A stretch of 14,146 bases of DNA from Kiritimatiellia bacterium (GCA_016302985.1 JAEDMN010000064.1:1-14146), one strand, 5' to 3'; positions 1 to 7,323 are shown, counted from the stretch's first letter. The notes: generated from the sequence alone by a model not told the origin. Numbers and translations: made by a program.

Positions 1-643
1 GGTTGCCGAACATCACGCCGATCTTCTCGCGGACCTGGTTCGTGAAGATGCAGAGGGTCTTCGTGGAGGCGAGGACGCCCGTGAGCTTGCGCATCGCCTG
101 GCTCATCAGACGGGCCTGCAGGCCCATGTGCGAATCGCCCATGTTGCCGTCGATCTCGGCCTGGGGCGTCAGCGCCGCGACGGAGTCGACGACAATCACG
201 TCCAGCGCGCCCGACTTGCAGAGCTGCTCGCAGATGGAAAGCGCCTCTTCGCCGCTGTTCGGCTGCGCCACGAGGAGGTCGTCGAGGTTGACGCCGATCT
301 TCTTCGCGTAGCCCGGGTCGAGCGCATGCTCGGCGTCAATGAACGCCGCGACGCCACCGGCCTTCTGGGCATTGGCGACGACATGCAGCGCGAGGGTGGT
401 CTTGCCGGAGGACTCCTGGCCATAGCACTCGACGATGCGGCCACGGGGAAGCCCGCCCACGCCGAGCGCAAGGTCGAGCGAGAGCGCACCCGTCGAAATC
501 ACGGGGATGTTCGCATGCTCGTCGCCGCCGAGGCGCATGATGGAAAGCTCGCCGAACTCCTTCTTGATCTGGCTCAGCACCGCATCCAGCGCCGCGTTCG
601 TCTTCTTGGCGGGCTCCGCCGTCTTTTCCTTCTTTTCTGCCAT
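1..643 (-). CDS. recA: RecA recombinase, N-terminal 214 residues (cut by window edge)
   Basis: ATP-dependent DNA strand-exchange protein for homologous recombination and SOS signalling, acting in the cytoplasm. The visible part has a lysine-rich N-terminal stretch, Walker A GQESSGKT at residues 75-82, the catalytic glutamate in the AEHALDP motif (E105), Walker B VIVVDS (149-154), and the DNA-binding loop L1 region with GDSHMGLQARLMSQAMRKL (169-187). The sequence runs off the window just after MFGN, in the L2 region, so about 130-140 C-terminal residues are missing. The ATG at 643 is preceded by AAGGAG at a spacing of 8. It sits 98 bases downstream of the ABC ATPase gene and has its own promoter-like sequence there, so it is probably a separate unit. 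I see no recognisable LexA operator, but the operator of this phylum may differ. Identification is secure. Confidence 0.98.
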   Translation of the reverse strand, partial: MAEKKEKTAEPAKKTNAALDAVLSQIKKEFGELSIMRLGGDEHANIPVISTGALSLDLALGVGGLPRGRIVECYGQESSGKTTLALHVVANAQKAGGVAAFIDAEHALDPGYAKKIGVNLDDLLVAQPNSGEEALSICEQLCKSGALDVIVVDSVAALTPQAEIDGNMGDSHMGLQARLMSQAMRKLTGVLASTKTLCIFTNQVREKIGVMFGN

Positions 644-674
644 GTGGCCTTCTCCTTCTGTCCTGACAGTTCAA

Positions 675-704
675 ATTATAGCAAATGCAGACGCGCACCC
701 GCAA
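675..704 (-). promoter_or_regulatory. Candidate recA promoter (extended -10)
   Basis: On the minus strand the -10 is TATAAT (675-680), preceded by TGC to give TGCTATAAT (675-683). A TTGCGG lies 18 bases upstream (699-704). The predicted start near 668 gives a leader of about 25 nt containing the recA Shine-Dalgarno. The same architecture occurs before four other genes in this window. Confidence 0.6.
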
Positions 705-741
705 GCCGCACACCCGTTAAACGGGCGGGAGAACGGGAATC

Positions 742-1407
742 TTACACGCGCGGCGGGAGAATTTCCGGCAGGGCCGAGACGGCGCATTGCCATGCGGCCG
801 CAAGCCGGTCCGGCACGAGCACGTCCGCGGGGGCTCCGTCGGCCACGATGCGGCCGCGGGACATCAGGACGACGCGCGTGAAGCAGGTGGAGCCGAACGG
901 CAGCTCGTGCACCGTCGCGACGACGGTCCGGTCCAGGGACGCGAGGAGCGCCTGCAGCGCCCTCCTCTGCACGAAGTCCAGCTGCGCCCCGGGCTCGTCG
1001 AGCAGCAGGTGCGGCGCCCCGGAGGCGAGCGCAAGGGCGACGGCCAGCCGACGGCGCTCCCCGCCCGAAACCGCGTCCAGGCGGCGGTCCGCCAGGTGGG
1101 CCGCCCCGGCGTCGACAAGCGCGCGCGCGACGGCCGCGTGGTCGGCGGGCGCGGGACGGCGCCACGGCGACAGGTGCGCCGTGCGGCCGAGCATCACGAA
1201 GGCGCGCGCCGTCAGCGCGAGGTCCTCGGGCGTCTGCTGCGGCACGAAGACGGCGCCGGGCCCCGCCAGCGCGCGCAGCAGCGTCGACTTGCCCGCGCCG
1301 TTTGGACCGCACACGGCGACCCGTTCGCCGTCGTCGATGTGCAGCGAGACGCGGTCCAGCGCCACCCTCCCGTCGTAGCGGACGGTCCTGTCCACGAGCT
1401 CAAGCAC
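742..1407 (-). CDS. ABC transporter ATPase, FecE/BtuD/HmuV-like, unusually short
   Basis: Cytoplasmic ATPase that would power the FecCD-type permease encoded just upstream (iron chelate, haem or cobalamin class; substrate not determinable). It has Walker A GPNGAGKST (34-42), a Q-loop VPQQ (55-58), signature VSGGERRR (113-120), Walker B LLLDEPG (134-140) with catalytic E138, and the switch histidine H167 in VATVHEL. At 221 residues it is shorter than the usual 250-260. Only about 13 residues separate the end of Walker A from the Q-loop, where this family normally has about 35-40, so the G.v.ldG.dl segment is missing without any frame disruption. The D-loop reads GAQLD instead of the usual SALD type. 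The start is GTG with GGAGG four bases upstream, and its first 8 bases overlap the end of the permease gene, which indicates translational coupling. It ends with TAA. Confidence 0.9.
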   Translation of the reverse strand: MLELVDRTVRYDGRVALDRVSLHIDDGERVAVCGPNGAGKSTLLRALAGPGAVFVPQQTPEDLALTARAFVMLGRTAHLSPWRRPAPADHAAVARALVDAGAAHLADRRLDAVSGGERRRLAVALALASGAPHLLLDEPGAQLDFVQRRALQALLASLDRTVVATVHELPFGSTCFTRVVLMSRGRIVADGAPADVLVPDRLAAAWQCAVSALPEILPPRV

Positions 1408-2242
1408 GGCCCCTCCGCGTCAACAGCCACAGGAAGAACGGCGCGCCGGTCAGCGCGCACACCACGCCGACCGGCAGGTTGCCGGGGAAGAGCCCCGCCA
1501 CCGCGTCCGCGGCCACGAGGAAGAGCGCCCCGCCGACCGCGCTGAGGGGCAGGTAGACGCGGTGATCGCCCCCGAAGAGCCGCCGGACGACGTGCGGCAC
1601 GATCAGGCCGAGGAAGCCCACGGCGCCGACGAGCGCCACGGACGACGCGGTCGCGAGCGAGGCGGCGCCGAGCGCCACGAGCTGCGTCCGCCGCACGTCA
1701 ACGCCGAGCGCCCGCGCCGCGTCCTCGCCGAGCACGAGCGCATTCAACCGGCGGTTCTGGGCGTAGAGCAGCAGGAAGGAGACGAGCAGCGCGGCGGCCG
1801 CCCCCGCGACGGGGCCGGGCTGCACCGCATGCAGGTCGCCCCACACCCACTTGAAGGCCGCGGCGGACTGCTCGAGCGTCGCATAGGCGAGCACGAGCAT
1901 CTGGAGGGAGTTCGTCAGGCCACCCGTCACGAAGCCGGCGACGATTACGGTGCCACCGGCCAGCGCACGTCCACCGGTGCGGCGCGCCGCGAAGTGCGCG
2001 ACGCAGCAGACGAGCGCGAGGGAGAGGCAGGCCCCGGCGAAGGCCGAGACGGGCACGGCCAGCGCGGCCGCGGCGGCGAGCCCGGTCTGGAAGGCCAGTG
2101 CGACGCCCAGGGAGGCGCCGCCGACGAGGCCGAGGATGTACGGCTCGGCGAGGGGATTGCGCAGGACGCTCTGCAACGCGGCGCCCGAGAGCGCCAGCGA
2201 GGCGCCCACGACCAGCGCGGCGAAGACGGTCGGCGCGTCCAT
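1400..2242 (-). CDS. FecCD-family ABC permease, N-terminally short
   Basis: Inner-membrane permease of the BtuC/FecCD/FhuB class that imports metal chelates, haem or vitamin B12. Family hallmarks: LALSGAALQSVLRNPLAEP (16-34), WVWGDLHA (132-139), a cytoplasmic coupling stretch LGEDAARALGVDVRR (171-185), VGFLGLIVPHVVRRLFG (208-224) and NLPVGV..LTGAPFF (255-270). It has 280 residues against the usual 320-350. It begins directly at the segment normally preceded by the first membrane helix and a conserved R.PR motif, so about 50-60 N-terminal residues are absent and roughly 8-9 helices remain instead of 10. The reading frame stays open upstream, but there it runs antisense-like through the outer-membrane gene and encodes no membrane helix. 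The ATG at 2242 with GAGGGG five bases upstream, 14 bases after the preceding stop, is the best start. No substrate-binding protein gene is in view. Confidence 0.9.
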   Translation of the reverse strand: MDAPTVFAALVVGASLALSGAALQSVLRNPLAEPYILGLVGGASLGVALAFQTGLAAAAALAVPVSAFAGACLSLALVCCVAHFAARRTGGRALAGGTVIVAGFVTGGLTNSLQMLVLAYATLEQSAAAFKWVWGDLHAVQPGPVAGAAAALLVSFLLLYAQNRRLNALVLGEDAARALGVDVRRTQLVALGAASLATASSVALVGAVGFLGLIVPHVVRRLFGGDHRVYLPLSAVGGALFLVAADAVAGLFPGNLPVGVVCALTGAPFFLWLLTRRGRA

Positions 2243-2247
2243 GCGTG

Positions 2248-2253
2248 CCCCTC
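2248..2253 (-). promoter_or_regulatory. Ribosome binding site fixing the permease start
   Basis: GAGGGG on the minus strand, five bases before the ATG at 2242. It lies in the 14-base gap after the stop of the outer-membrane protein gene and supports the short 280-residue permease over longer in-frame alternatives. Confidence 0.6.
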
Positions 2254-2256
2254 GCG

Positions 2257-3726
2257 CTAGAAGCGCACGTCGACCTGCCAGCGGAAGAAGTACGACGGCT
2301 TCGAGCTGTCGAAGTAGTCGCCCGGGTTGAACACCTCCGCGACGACATGGCCGAAGAACTCGAAGCGGTCCCAGCCCGAGGCGTTCTTCGGCGCAAGCCG
2401 GATCGGGAAGTCGTAGCGGGCGGCCGACAGCCAGCCCTTGTACATCGAGTCGCCGCCGCCGTCCGCATGGCCGATGTGGTCCTGCACGGCGGCAAACATC
2501 GGGCCCGAGTAGGCGTACATGGCATGGCGCGGACCGAAGACCATCGTGGCCTTCAGCTTGGTGTAGATCATGTTCGACCACCAGCAGTTGCCCCAGAGGT
2601 TGCCATACACGAGGAGTTCGGAGTCCTGCGTGTAGCGGCCCCAGAGCGGGTCCCAGGCCTGGTCGTTGTCGTGCCGGTAGTCCGTGCGGTGCTTGTCGCC
2701 GGAGTAGTACGTGGAGGCCAGCGAGACCTTGAACTTGTACTCGCGCAGGAAGTCGGGACGGTAGTTCGCCTCGAGATAGCCGTACCAGCCGGTCTTCTGG
2801 CGGTTGCCGTCCAGGATGCGGCCGACCTGGCGCGCGCCGTCGAGGACCATGCCCCAGTGGTCGTCGAACTCCGGCTCGAGGCGCAGGCCGATGGTCCAGA
2901 GCTCCGTCGAGGGCATGTGGCGGCCCAGGCTCTTGTAGTCCGCGGTGCGCTTGAAGATCGTGTACTGCTTGTAGGGCAGGTGTCCGTCGCAGCACGCGTC
3001 CGACCAGATCGCGCCGCCGCCCCATTCGTCGCGGCCGTTGCCGTCCAGCATGTTGACCTTGTTCAGGGCGCGACCCTCGCTCTGGCGGTTGCCGTAGCGG
3101 AGATTGGTGTGGCCCTGGCCGTAGAGGAAGAACAGGTCAAGCTTGCGCACCTCGTCGAAGTGCAGCGTCGTGCGGGCCATGTCGGTGAAGAACGAACGCG
3201 AACCGTCCGTCGGCGTGCCTTCGGCGAGCATGTTGTCCAGTCCGAGCACCGAATGCGGCCCCTCGAGCAGGTCCTGCCGTCCCACGCGGAAGTCGACGTT
3301 GTCGACGCCCATGCCCTTCAGCCAGTCGGCCGTGAGCGCCTTGCCATCGAGGTAGAGGTTGTCCAGGAAGACCTCGTCGGGGAACGTGTAGTTCCGGTCG
3401 TAGCGCCGCCTGCCGTTCCGGACCGGGTATTCCCGGAATTCGTCGGCAAGGCGGGCGTAGAGGCGCAGCGGGCCCTGGTCGACCTCGAACCAGACACGGG
3501 GTCGGATGCGGAAGTGGTTGTCGTTGACCGTGCGCTTCTTCGGATTGAGCGAGTAGGGGTCTCCGGGCGTGCCCGGAATGTTGTCCATGAGCTCCTGGCG
3601 CACGCGCAGGTCGGCACCGGCGTTGAAGGATGGTCCGTTCTCGGCCTCCACGACCAGGTTCGTCTCGGCGACGGCGAGCGCCATGCCCGCGCAGAGGGTG
3701 GCCAACAGGCCGATCGGCTTCTTCAT
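2257..3726 (-). CDS. Outer-membrane beta-barrel, alginate-export/porin-like
   Basis: Predicted exported outer-membrane channel of 489 residues. It starts with a Sec signal peptide (MKKPIGLLATLCAGMALAVA, cleavage likely near residue 20). The mature part is rich in alternating, aromatic strands and ends in DVRF with a C-terminal phenylalanine, as expected for barrel insertion by the BAM machinery. The order FRIRPRVWFEVDQGPLRLYARLAD, then FRVGRQDLLEGP, then a DGSR segment resembles the alginate-export (AlgE-like) barrel family, which is widespread in PVC and other Gram-negative bacteria. I saw no TonB box or plug domain, so it is probably a passive channel. It is the first gene of a unit followed by a FecCD permease and its ATPase, so it may deliver the same ligand to the periplasm. 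The substrate is unknown, and the alginate-export name reflects fold similarity only. Confidence 0.7.
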   Translation of the reverse strand: MKKPIGLLATLCAGMALAVAETNLVVEAENGPSFNAGADLRVRQELMDNIPGTPGDPYSLNPKKRTVNDNHFRIRPRVWFEVDQGPLRLYARLADEFREYPVRNGRRRYDRNYTFPDEVFLDNLYLDGKALTADWLKGMGVDNVDFRVGRQDLLEGPHSVLGLDNMLAEGTPTDGSRSFFTDMARTTLHFDEVRKLDLFFLYGQGHTNLRYGNRQSEGRALNKVNMLDGNGRDEWGGGAIWSDACCDGHLPYKQYTIFKRTADYKSLGRHMPSTELWTIGLRLEPEFDDHWGMVLDGARQVGRILDGNRQKTGWYGYLEANYRPDFLREYKFKVSLASTYYSGDKHRTDYRHDNDQAWDPLWGRYTQDSELLVYGNLWGNCWWSNMIYTKLKATMVFGPRHAMYAYSGPMFAAVQDHIGHADGGGDSMYKGWLSAARYDFPIRLAPKNASGWDRFEFFGHVVAEVFNPGDYFDSSKPSYFFRWQVDVRF

Positions 3727-3765
3727 TTGAATGGGGACCTTCTGGATATGACTTGAAAGGCCATG

Positions 3766-3795
3766 ATTCTACCAAAAGGAACGGTCTTCGCGCAA
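3766..3795 (-). promoter_or_regulatory. Candidate promoter of the barrel-permease-ATPase unit
   Basis: On the minus strand, TGGTAGAAT (3766-3774) forms an extended -10 and TTGCGC (3790-3795) lies 18 bases further upstream. The predicted start near 3759 gives a leader of about 33 nt. It lies in the 86-base gap after the PP2C gene. Confidence 0.5.
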
Positions 3796-3812
3796 GGAGG
3801 AGGAAGCGCCCG

Positions 3813-4643
3813 CTAGCGCGGGGCGACGAAGGCGCAGACAATGGTGTAGTTGTCCCCCGCGCCGGCCTGCCGGACGGCCGTCTCGACCTGCTCCACGGCG
3901 TCGCGGGGAGACTTGGCGGCCCGGAGCAGCGCGCCGATCGTCCCGTCGTCGAGCATGTCGTGGACGCCGTCGGAGCAGAGCATCAGGCGGTCGCCCCGCT
4001 GGACGTCGACCGTGTGCCATTCGGACCGCGCCCGGAGCTCGGTGCCCACCGCGCGCGTGAGAATGTGCGTCAGCGGATTGCTGCGGGCCTGGAGCGAACG
4101 CGCCTGGTCCATGCCGTTGGCGGACATCGCGCGCCCCAGTTCGTTGCCCACGGTGTGGTCGCGGGTCAGCAGGTCGAGCCGCCCGTTCCGGAAACGGTAG
4201 AGCCGGCTGTCGCCGACATGGAAGACGCGCGCGCGGAAACCCTGCCCGGGTTCGAGGAGGAACGCGAGGGCGGTCGTGCCCATCGACTTGTACGCGTTCT
4301 GCCGGGCGAACGCGCGGATGCGGGCGTTCGCCTGCTGCAGCGCCGCCTCGACCTCGGCCTCCCGCGTCTCGAGGGGTTGGTCGCGCGTGGCCGCCACCGC
4401 GGCCTGGAGGGCCTCGCAGCACCACTGGCTCGCCAGCGCGCCACCGTCCCCGCCGCCCATGCCGTCCGCCACGCAGAGGAAGCCATCCTGGGGGAGGCTC
4501 GCGAAGGAGTCCTGGTTGTCCTCGCGCACGAGCCCCCTGTCCGACGTCGCCGCGGCGGACAGCCCCAGCGGACGCAGCCCCCGGCCCCGCAACCGGTCTA
4601 GAAAGTCCCGCAGGAACTCGGCAGGCCTGTTCAGAACATTCAT
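3813..4643 (-). CDS. PP2C-family Ser/Thr protein phosphatase
   Basis: Metal-dependent (Mn/Mg) phosphatase removing phosphate from Ser/Thr residues, 276 residues, with no membrane segment or signal peptide, so cytoplasmic. All catalytic motifs are visible: RGLVREDNQDS (36-46), VADGMGG (58-64) with metal ligand D60, GTTALAF (122-128), VFHVGDSRLYR (140-150), CSDGVHDML (223-231) with D225, and AGDNYTIV (262-269) with D264. This matches the stand-alone bacterial Stp/PrpC type. The start ATG at 4643 overlaps the xseA stop as ATGA, so it is translationally coupled to xseA. A longer in-frame reading back to 5519 is only a shadow of xseA. The nearest kinase-related gene in the window is the degenerate kinase-lobe protein at 7324-8871, in a different unit; a functional link is speculative. 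Confidence 0.95.
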   Translation of the reverse strand: MNVLNRPAEFLRDFLDRLRGRGLRPLGLSAAATSDRGLVREDNQDSFASLPQDGFLCVADGMGGGDGGALASQWCCEALQAAVAATRDQPLETREAEVEAALQQANARIRAFARQNAYKSMGTTALAFLLEPGQGFRARVFHVGDSRLYRFRNGRLDLLTRDHTVGNELGRAMSANGMDQARSLQARSNPLTHILTRAVGTELRARSEWHTVDVQRGDRLMLCSDGVHDMLDDGTIGALLRAAKSPRDAVEQVETAVRQAGAGDNYTIVCAFVAPR

Positions 4644-6022
4644 ACGGCCACCGACTCCACGGTTCCCTCTCCCAGTCGCGTAACGAGGCGGGCGCCGGAG
4701 GCGACCTCCGCCGCGGCCCGCACCACGCGGCCTTCCGCGTCCGTTGTGATCGAATAGCCCCGTCCCAGCACGGCGTACGGGTTCAGGAGGCACAAACGCG
4801 CCTCGAGCTCGCGCAACCGCGCCGTCGAACGGTCCACGGCCGCGCGCATCGGCGGGTCGAGCATGAGCGTCGCGCGCTGGAGTCGGCGCTCGAGCCGCGC
4901 GACGGGATCCTTGAGCGCGGGCGCCAGGCGCGCGGCGAGTTCGGCGAGGCGGCGGTCCGCGGCGGCGAGGCGCCCCTGCGGCGCGGTCGCAAGGCGGTGC
5001 GACAGGTCGACCAGCCTGCGCTCGCGGCGCGACAGGACCGCCTCCGGCGCGACCGCGAGGCGGTGCGACAGGAAGTCCAGCTGCTGCACGTCGGTCTCGA
5101 CGCGCTGCAGGGGCGCGCGCCGGAGGCGGGCGGCGAGGTCGAGCAGCTGCGTCCGGAGCTCGGACAGCACGGGGACCGCGCGTTCGGCCGCGATCGAGGG
5201 AGTCCCGGCCCGGAGATCGGCGACATAGTCGCAGAGCGTCACATCGCTCTCGTGCCCGACGGCGGAGATCACGGGGATGCGCGATGCGGCGACCGCGCGC
5301 ACGACGGGCTCCTCGTTGAACGCCCAGAGGTCCTCGACGGAACCGCCGCCCCGCCCGACAATGAGGAGGTCCGGCGTCCAGCCCGCGTCGTGGTGGACCA
5401 GATCGCCATTGAAGAAGCGGATGCCCGCGACGATTTCCTGCACCGCGCCCTCGCCCTGGACCTTCACCGGATAGAGACGGACTTCGAGGTTCGGGCAGCG
5501 GCGGAACAGCACGTCGCACATGTCGTGGATGACCGCGCCCGCCGGCGACGTGACGATGCCGATGCGGTGCGGCAGGAACGGCAGCCGGCGGCGAAGTTCC
5601 GGATGGTCAAGCTTGTTCAGGCCTTCGGTCTCGACCGCCGTCTTCAGCGCGTTGAACTGCGCCATGCGGTCGCCCAGACCCGCGACGCGGATGCGCCGCA
5701 CCTTGAAGGAGTACTGGCCACGCCCCATGTTCAGGTCGAGTTCGCCCTCGACCTGGACCTTCAGCCCGTTGACGCGCTCCTCGCCTGTGGCGAGGACGTC
5801 CAGGAATTCGCGCGCGCAGCCCCGCAGGTTGAACGCGAACAGCACGCAGCTGATCTGCGCGTCCTTGTCCTTCAGCGTGAAGTAGCGGTGCCCGGACGCG
5901 TAGACCTTGTTCCCGGTGATCTCGCCCTCGATCCAGGCGCCGGCGAGCTTCTCGTTGTTCGCGAGAAGATTCTTCCTGATCGACAGCGTAAGCTGCGAGA
6001 CGCTGAAGACGCGATCCGCCAT
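4640..6022 (-). CDS. xseA: Exodeoxyribonuclease VII large subunit
   Basis: Large subunit of exonuclease VII, which degrades single-stranded DNA from both ends with the small subunit XseB. It has 460 residues: an N-terminal OB-fold starting FSVSQLTLSIRKNL (6-19) with WIEGEITG (30-37), then the catalytic core with IGIVTSPAGAVIHDM (154-168), IVGRGGGSVEDLWAFNEE (221-238) and ISAVGHESDVTLCDYVADLR (252-271). A long alpha-helical region follows, built from five 22-residue units (296-405), then a C-terminal LNPYAVLGRGYSITT motif (413-427). The ATG at 6022 has a purine-rich AAGGGGGG just upstream. The gene begins 17 bases after argJ and overlaps the PP2C start by 4 bases. No xseB, the usual neighbour or partner, is in the window. 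Confidence 0.97.
   Translation of the reverse strand: MADRVFSVSQLTLSIRKNLLANNEKLAGAWIEGEITGNKVYASGHRYFTLKDKDAQISCVLFAFNLRGCAREFLDVLATGEERVNGLKVQVEGELDLNMGRGQYSFKVRRIRVAGLGDRMAQFNALKTAVETEGLNKLDHPELRRRLPFLPHRIGIVTSPAGAVIHDMCDVLFRRCPNLEVRLYPVKVQGEGAVQEIVAGIRFFNGDLVHHDAGWTPDLLIVGRGGGSVEDLWAFNEEPVVRAVAASRIPVISAVGHESDVTLCDYVADLRAGTPSIAAERAVPVLSELRTQLLDLAARLRRAPLQRVETDVQQLDFLSHRLAVAPEAVLSRRERRLVDLSHRLATAPQGRLAAADRRLAELAARLAPALKDPVARLERRLQRATLMLDPPMRAAVDRSTARLRELEARLCLLNPYAVLGRGYSITTDAEGRVVRAAAEVASGARLVTRLGEGTVESVAV
4808..5137 (-). repeat. Five 22-residue (66-bp) repeats inside xseA
   Basis: Residues 296-405 of XseA fall into five gap-free 22-residue units beginning LAARLR, LSHRLA, LSHRLA, LAARLA and ATLMLD. 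The second and third are most alike and remain similar in DNA: GCGGTGCGACAGG recurs 66 bases apart on the plus strand near 4994 and 5060. The periodicity fits a long helix with repeated faces, the region that in ExoVII binds XseB. Confidence 0.75.
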
Positions 6023-6039
6023 ACCCCCCCTTCAACCCC

Positions 6040-7257
6040 TCACGTCGTGTAGTCGGCGTTGATGTGGACGTAGTCGAGCGAGAAGTCGCACGTGTAGATC
6101 GAGGACGCGTACGCGCCGAGGTGGAGGTCCACCGTCACGACGAGTTCGGGACCCTGCATCTCCTTCTCGAGCTTCGCGAGCTGGGCCGCATCGGCGACCT
6201 GGCCCTTCCGGTACGCCCAGGTCTTGCCGTAGAACACCTCGGCCTCCATGTCGACGACCTTCGCGCCGGAGTAGCCGGCCGCCGCAAGCACGCGGCCCCA
6301 GTTGGGGTCCTTGCCGAACCACGAGGTCTTCGCAAGCGGGCTCTTGGCGATCGCGCGCGCGGCGCGGTCCGCGTCTTTCTGCGTCTTCGCGCCCTTCACG
6401 CGCACCTCGACGAACTTCGTCGCGCCCTCCCCGTCCGCGGCCATCTGCTTCGCAAGCGCCACGCCCACGGCGGTCAGCGCCTCGACGAACGCGTCGAAGT
6501 CGGGACCGGCCTTGTCGATCGGCGCGTTCCCGGCCGCGCCGGAGGCGAGCAGGAAGACGCTGTCGTTCGTGGATTCGTCGCCGTCCACCACCACGTGGTT
6601 GAAGCTGACCGCGATCGCGAGCTTCAGCGCGCGCCGCAGCATCGCGGGCGTCACCGCCGCGTCCGTCGTGATGAAGCCGAGCATCGTCGCCATGTTCGGC
6701 TCGATCATGCCCGAGCCCTTGCACATGCCGCCGACCGTCACGGTCCGGCCGCCGATCTTCACCTGGACGGCGGCCTGCTTCGGCTTCGTGTCCGTCGTCA
6801 TGACGGCCTTCACGGCGTCCATCCCGGCCGCCTCGGAGCGTGCGAGCTTCGCCGCGGCGTCCTTCATGCCCGCGAGCAGTCGGTCCATCGGGAGGCGCCG
6901 GCCGATTACGCCCGTGGACGCCACGAGCACGTGCTTCGGGTTGATTCCGAGTTCGCCGGCCGTCGCGAGCGCCGACAGCTCGGCGTCCCTGTAGCCGGCC
7001 TCGCCCGTGCAGGCGTTGGCGCAGCCGCTGTTCGCGAGGATGGCCTGCACGCGGCCGCCCTTCACGACCTGGCGATCGTACAGCACGGGCGCCGCCGCGA
7101 CGGCGTTCGTCGTGAACACGGCGGCCGCCGCGCAGGGCGCGTCCGCCACCACGAGCGCCACGTCGTTGCGGCCCTCGTACTTGATGCGCGCGGGCACGCC
7201 CGCGGCGCGGAAACCCTTCGCGGCGCAGACGCCGCCGGCTACTTTGCGAATGCTCAT
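6040..7257 (-). CDS. argJ: Bifunctional ornithine acetyltransferase / N-acetylglutamate synthase
   Basis: Arginine biosynthesis enzyme that transfers the acetyl group from N-acetylornithine to glutamate and, in the bifunctional form, can also acetylate glutamate from acetyl-CoA; cytoplasmic. It has 405 residues, normal for the family. The autocleavage site is KGSGMIEPNMATML (180-193): the precursor should split between A190 and T191, with T191 as the N-terminal nucleophile of the beta chain. Other signatures are ANSGCANACTG (75-85), VDGDESTNDS, FGKDPNWGR and the C-terminal INADYTT. Whether it is mono- or bifunctional cannot be read from sequence. The N-terminus aligns fully from the ATG at 7257, but no Shine-Dalgarno precedes it and the -10 element ends only 6 bases upstream, which suggests a leaderless transcript. 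It heads a unit with xseA and the PP2C gene; no other arg gene is nearby. Confidence 0.97.
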   Translation of the reverse strand: MSIRKVAGGVCAAKGFRAAGVPARIKYEGRNDVALVVADAPCAAAAVFTTNAVAAAPVLYDRQVVKGGRVQAILANSGCANACTGEAGYRDAELSALATAGELGINPKHVLVASTGVIGRRLPMDRLLAGMKDAAAKLARSEAAGMDAVKAVMTTDTKPKQAAVQVKIGGRTVTVGGMCKGSGMIEPNMATMLGFITTDAAVTPAMLRRALKLAIAVSFNHVVVDGDESTNDSVFLLASGAAGNAPIDKAGPDFDAFVEALTAVGVALAKQMAADGEGATKFVEVRVKGAKTQKDADRAARAIAKSPLAKTSWFGKDPNWGRVLAAAGYSGAKVVDMEAEVFYGKTWAYRKGQVADAAQLAKLEKEMQGPELVVTVDLHLGAYASSIYTCDFSLDYVHINADYTT

Positions 7258-7263
7258 GTTGGA

Positions 7264-7272
7264 ATTATAGCA
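7264..7272 (-). promoter_or_regulatory. Extended -10 of argJ, predicted leaderless start
   Basis: TGCTATAAT on the minus strand. With the last T of the -10 at -7, transcription would begin at 7257, exactly the A of the argJ ATG. No TTGCG-like -35 is visible at 16-18 bases; upstream sequence is AT-rich (ATAATCATTA). Confidence 0.6.
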
Positions 7273-7283
7273 TAATGATTATG

Positions 7284-7320
7284 AAAATTGGGGCGGGAGG
7301 ACGGAAACGCCAACCCCGCC
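7284..7320 (-). terminator. Possible intrinsic terminator after the kinase-lobe gene
   Basis: On the minus strand GGCGGG (7315-7320) can pair with CCCGCC (7292-7297), with an inner short helix closing a tetraloop, followed by AATTTT (7282-7289 region). It begins four bases after the TGA at 7324-7326. The T-tract is short, and the hairpin lies where the argJ -35 would be. Confidence 0.4.
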
Positions 7321-7323
7321 ACG

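Noticed and set aside
713..725. Hairpin-like CCCGTTTAACGGG after the ABC ATPase gene (minus strand)
   Set aside because: The stem is about 5 bp with a 3-base loop and no T-tract follows, so it is not a convincing terminator.
2243..3025. N-terminal extension of the permease frame to 541 residues
   Set aside because: The extension overlaps the outer-membrane gene and encodes Arg/Pro/Gly-rich sequence with no membrane helix; a Shine-Dalgarno supports the start at 2242.
2098..3756. Long open frame on the plus strand (552 codons) opposite the outer-membrane gene
   Set aside because: It is antisense to a gene with signal peptide and barrel features; its translation is low-complexity V/A/R-rich with no motifs, as expected in high-GC DNA.
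4644..5519. N-terminal extension of the PP2C frame to 568 residues
   Set aside because: The added part is the out-of-frame shadow of xseA and is Arg/Pro/Ala-rich; PP2C motifs begin just after the ATG at 4643.
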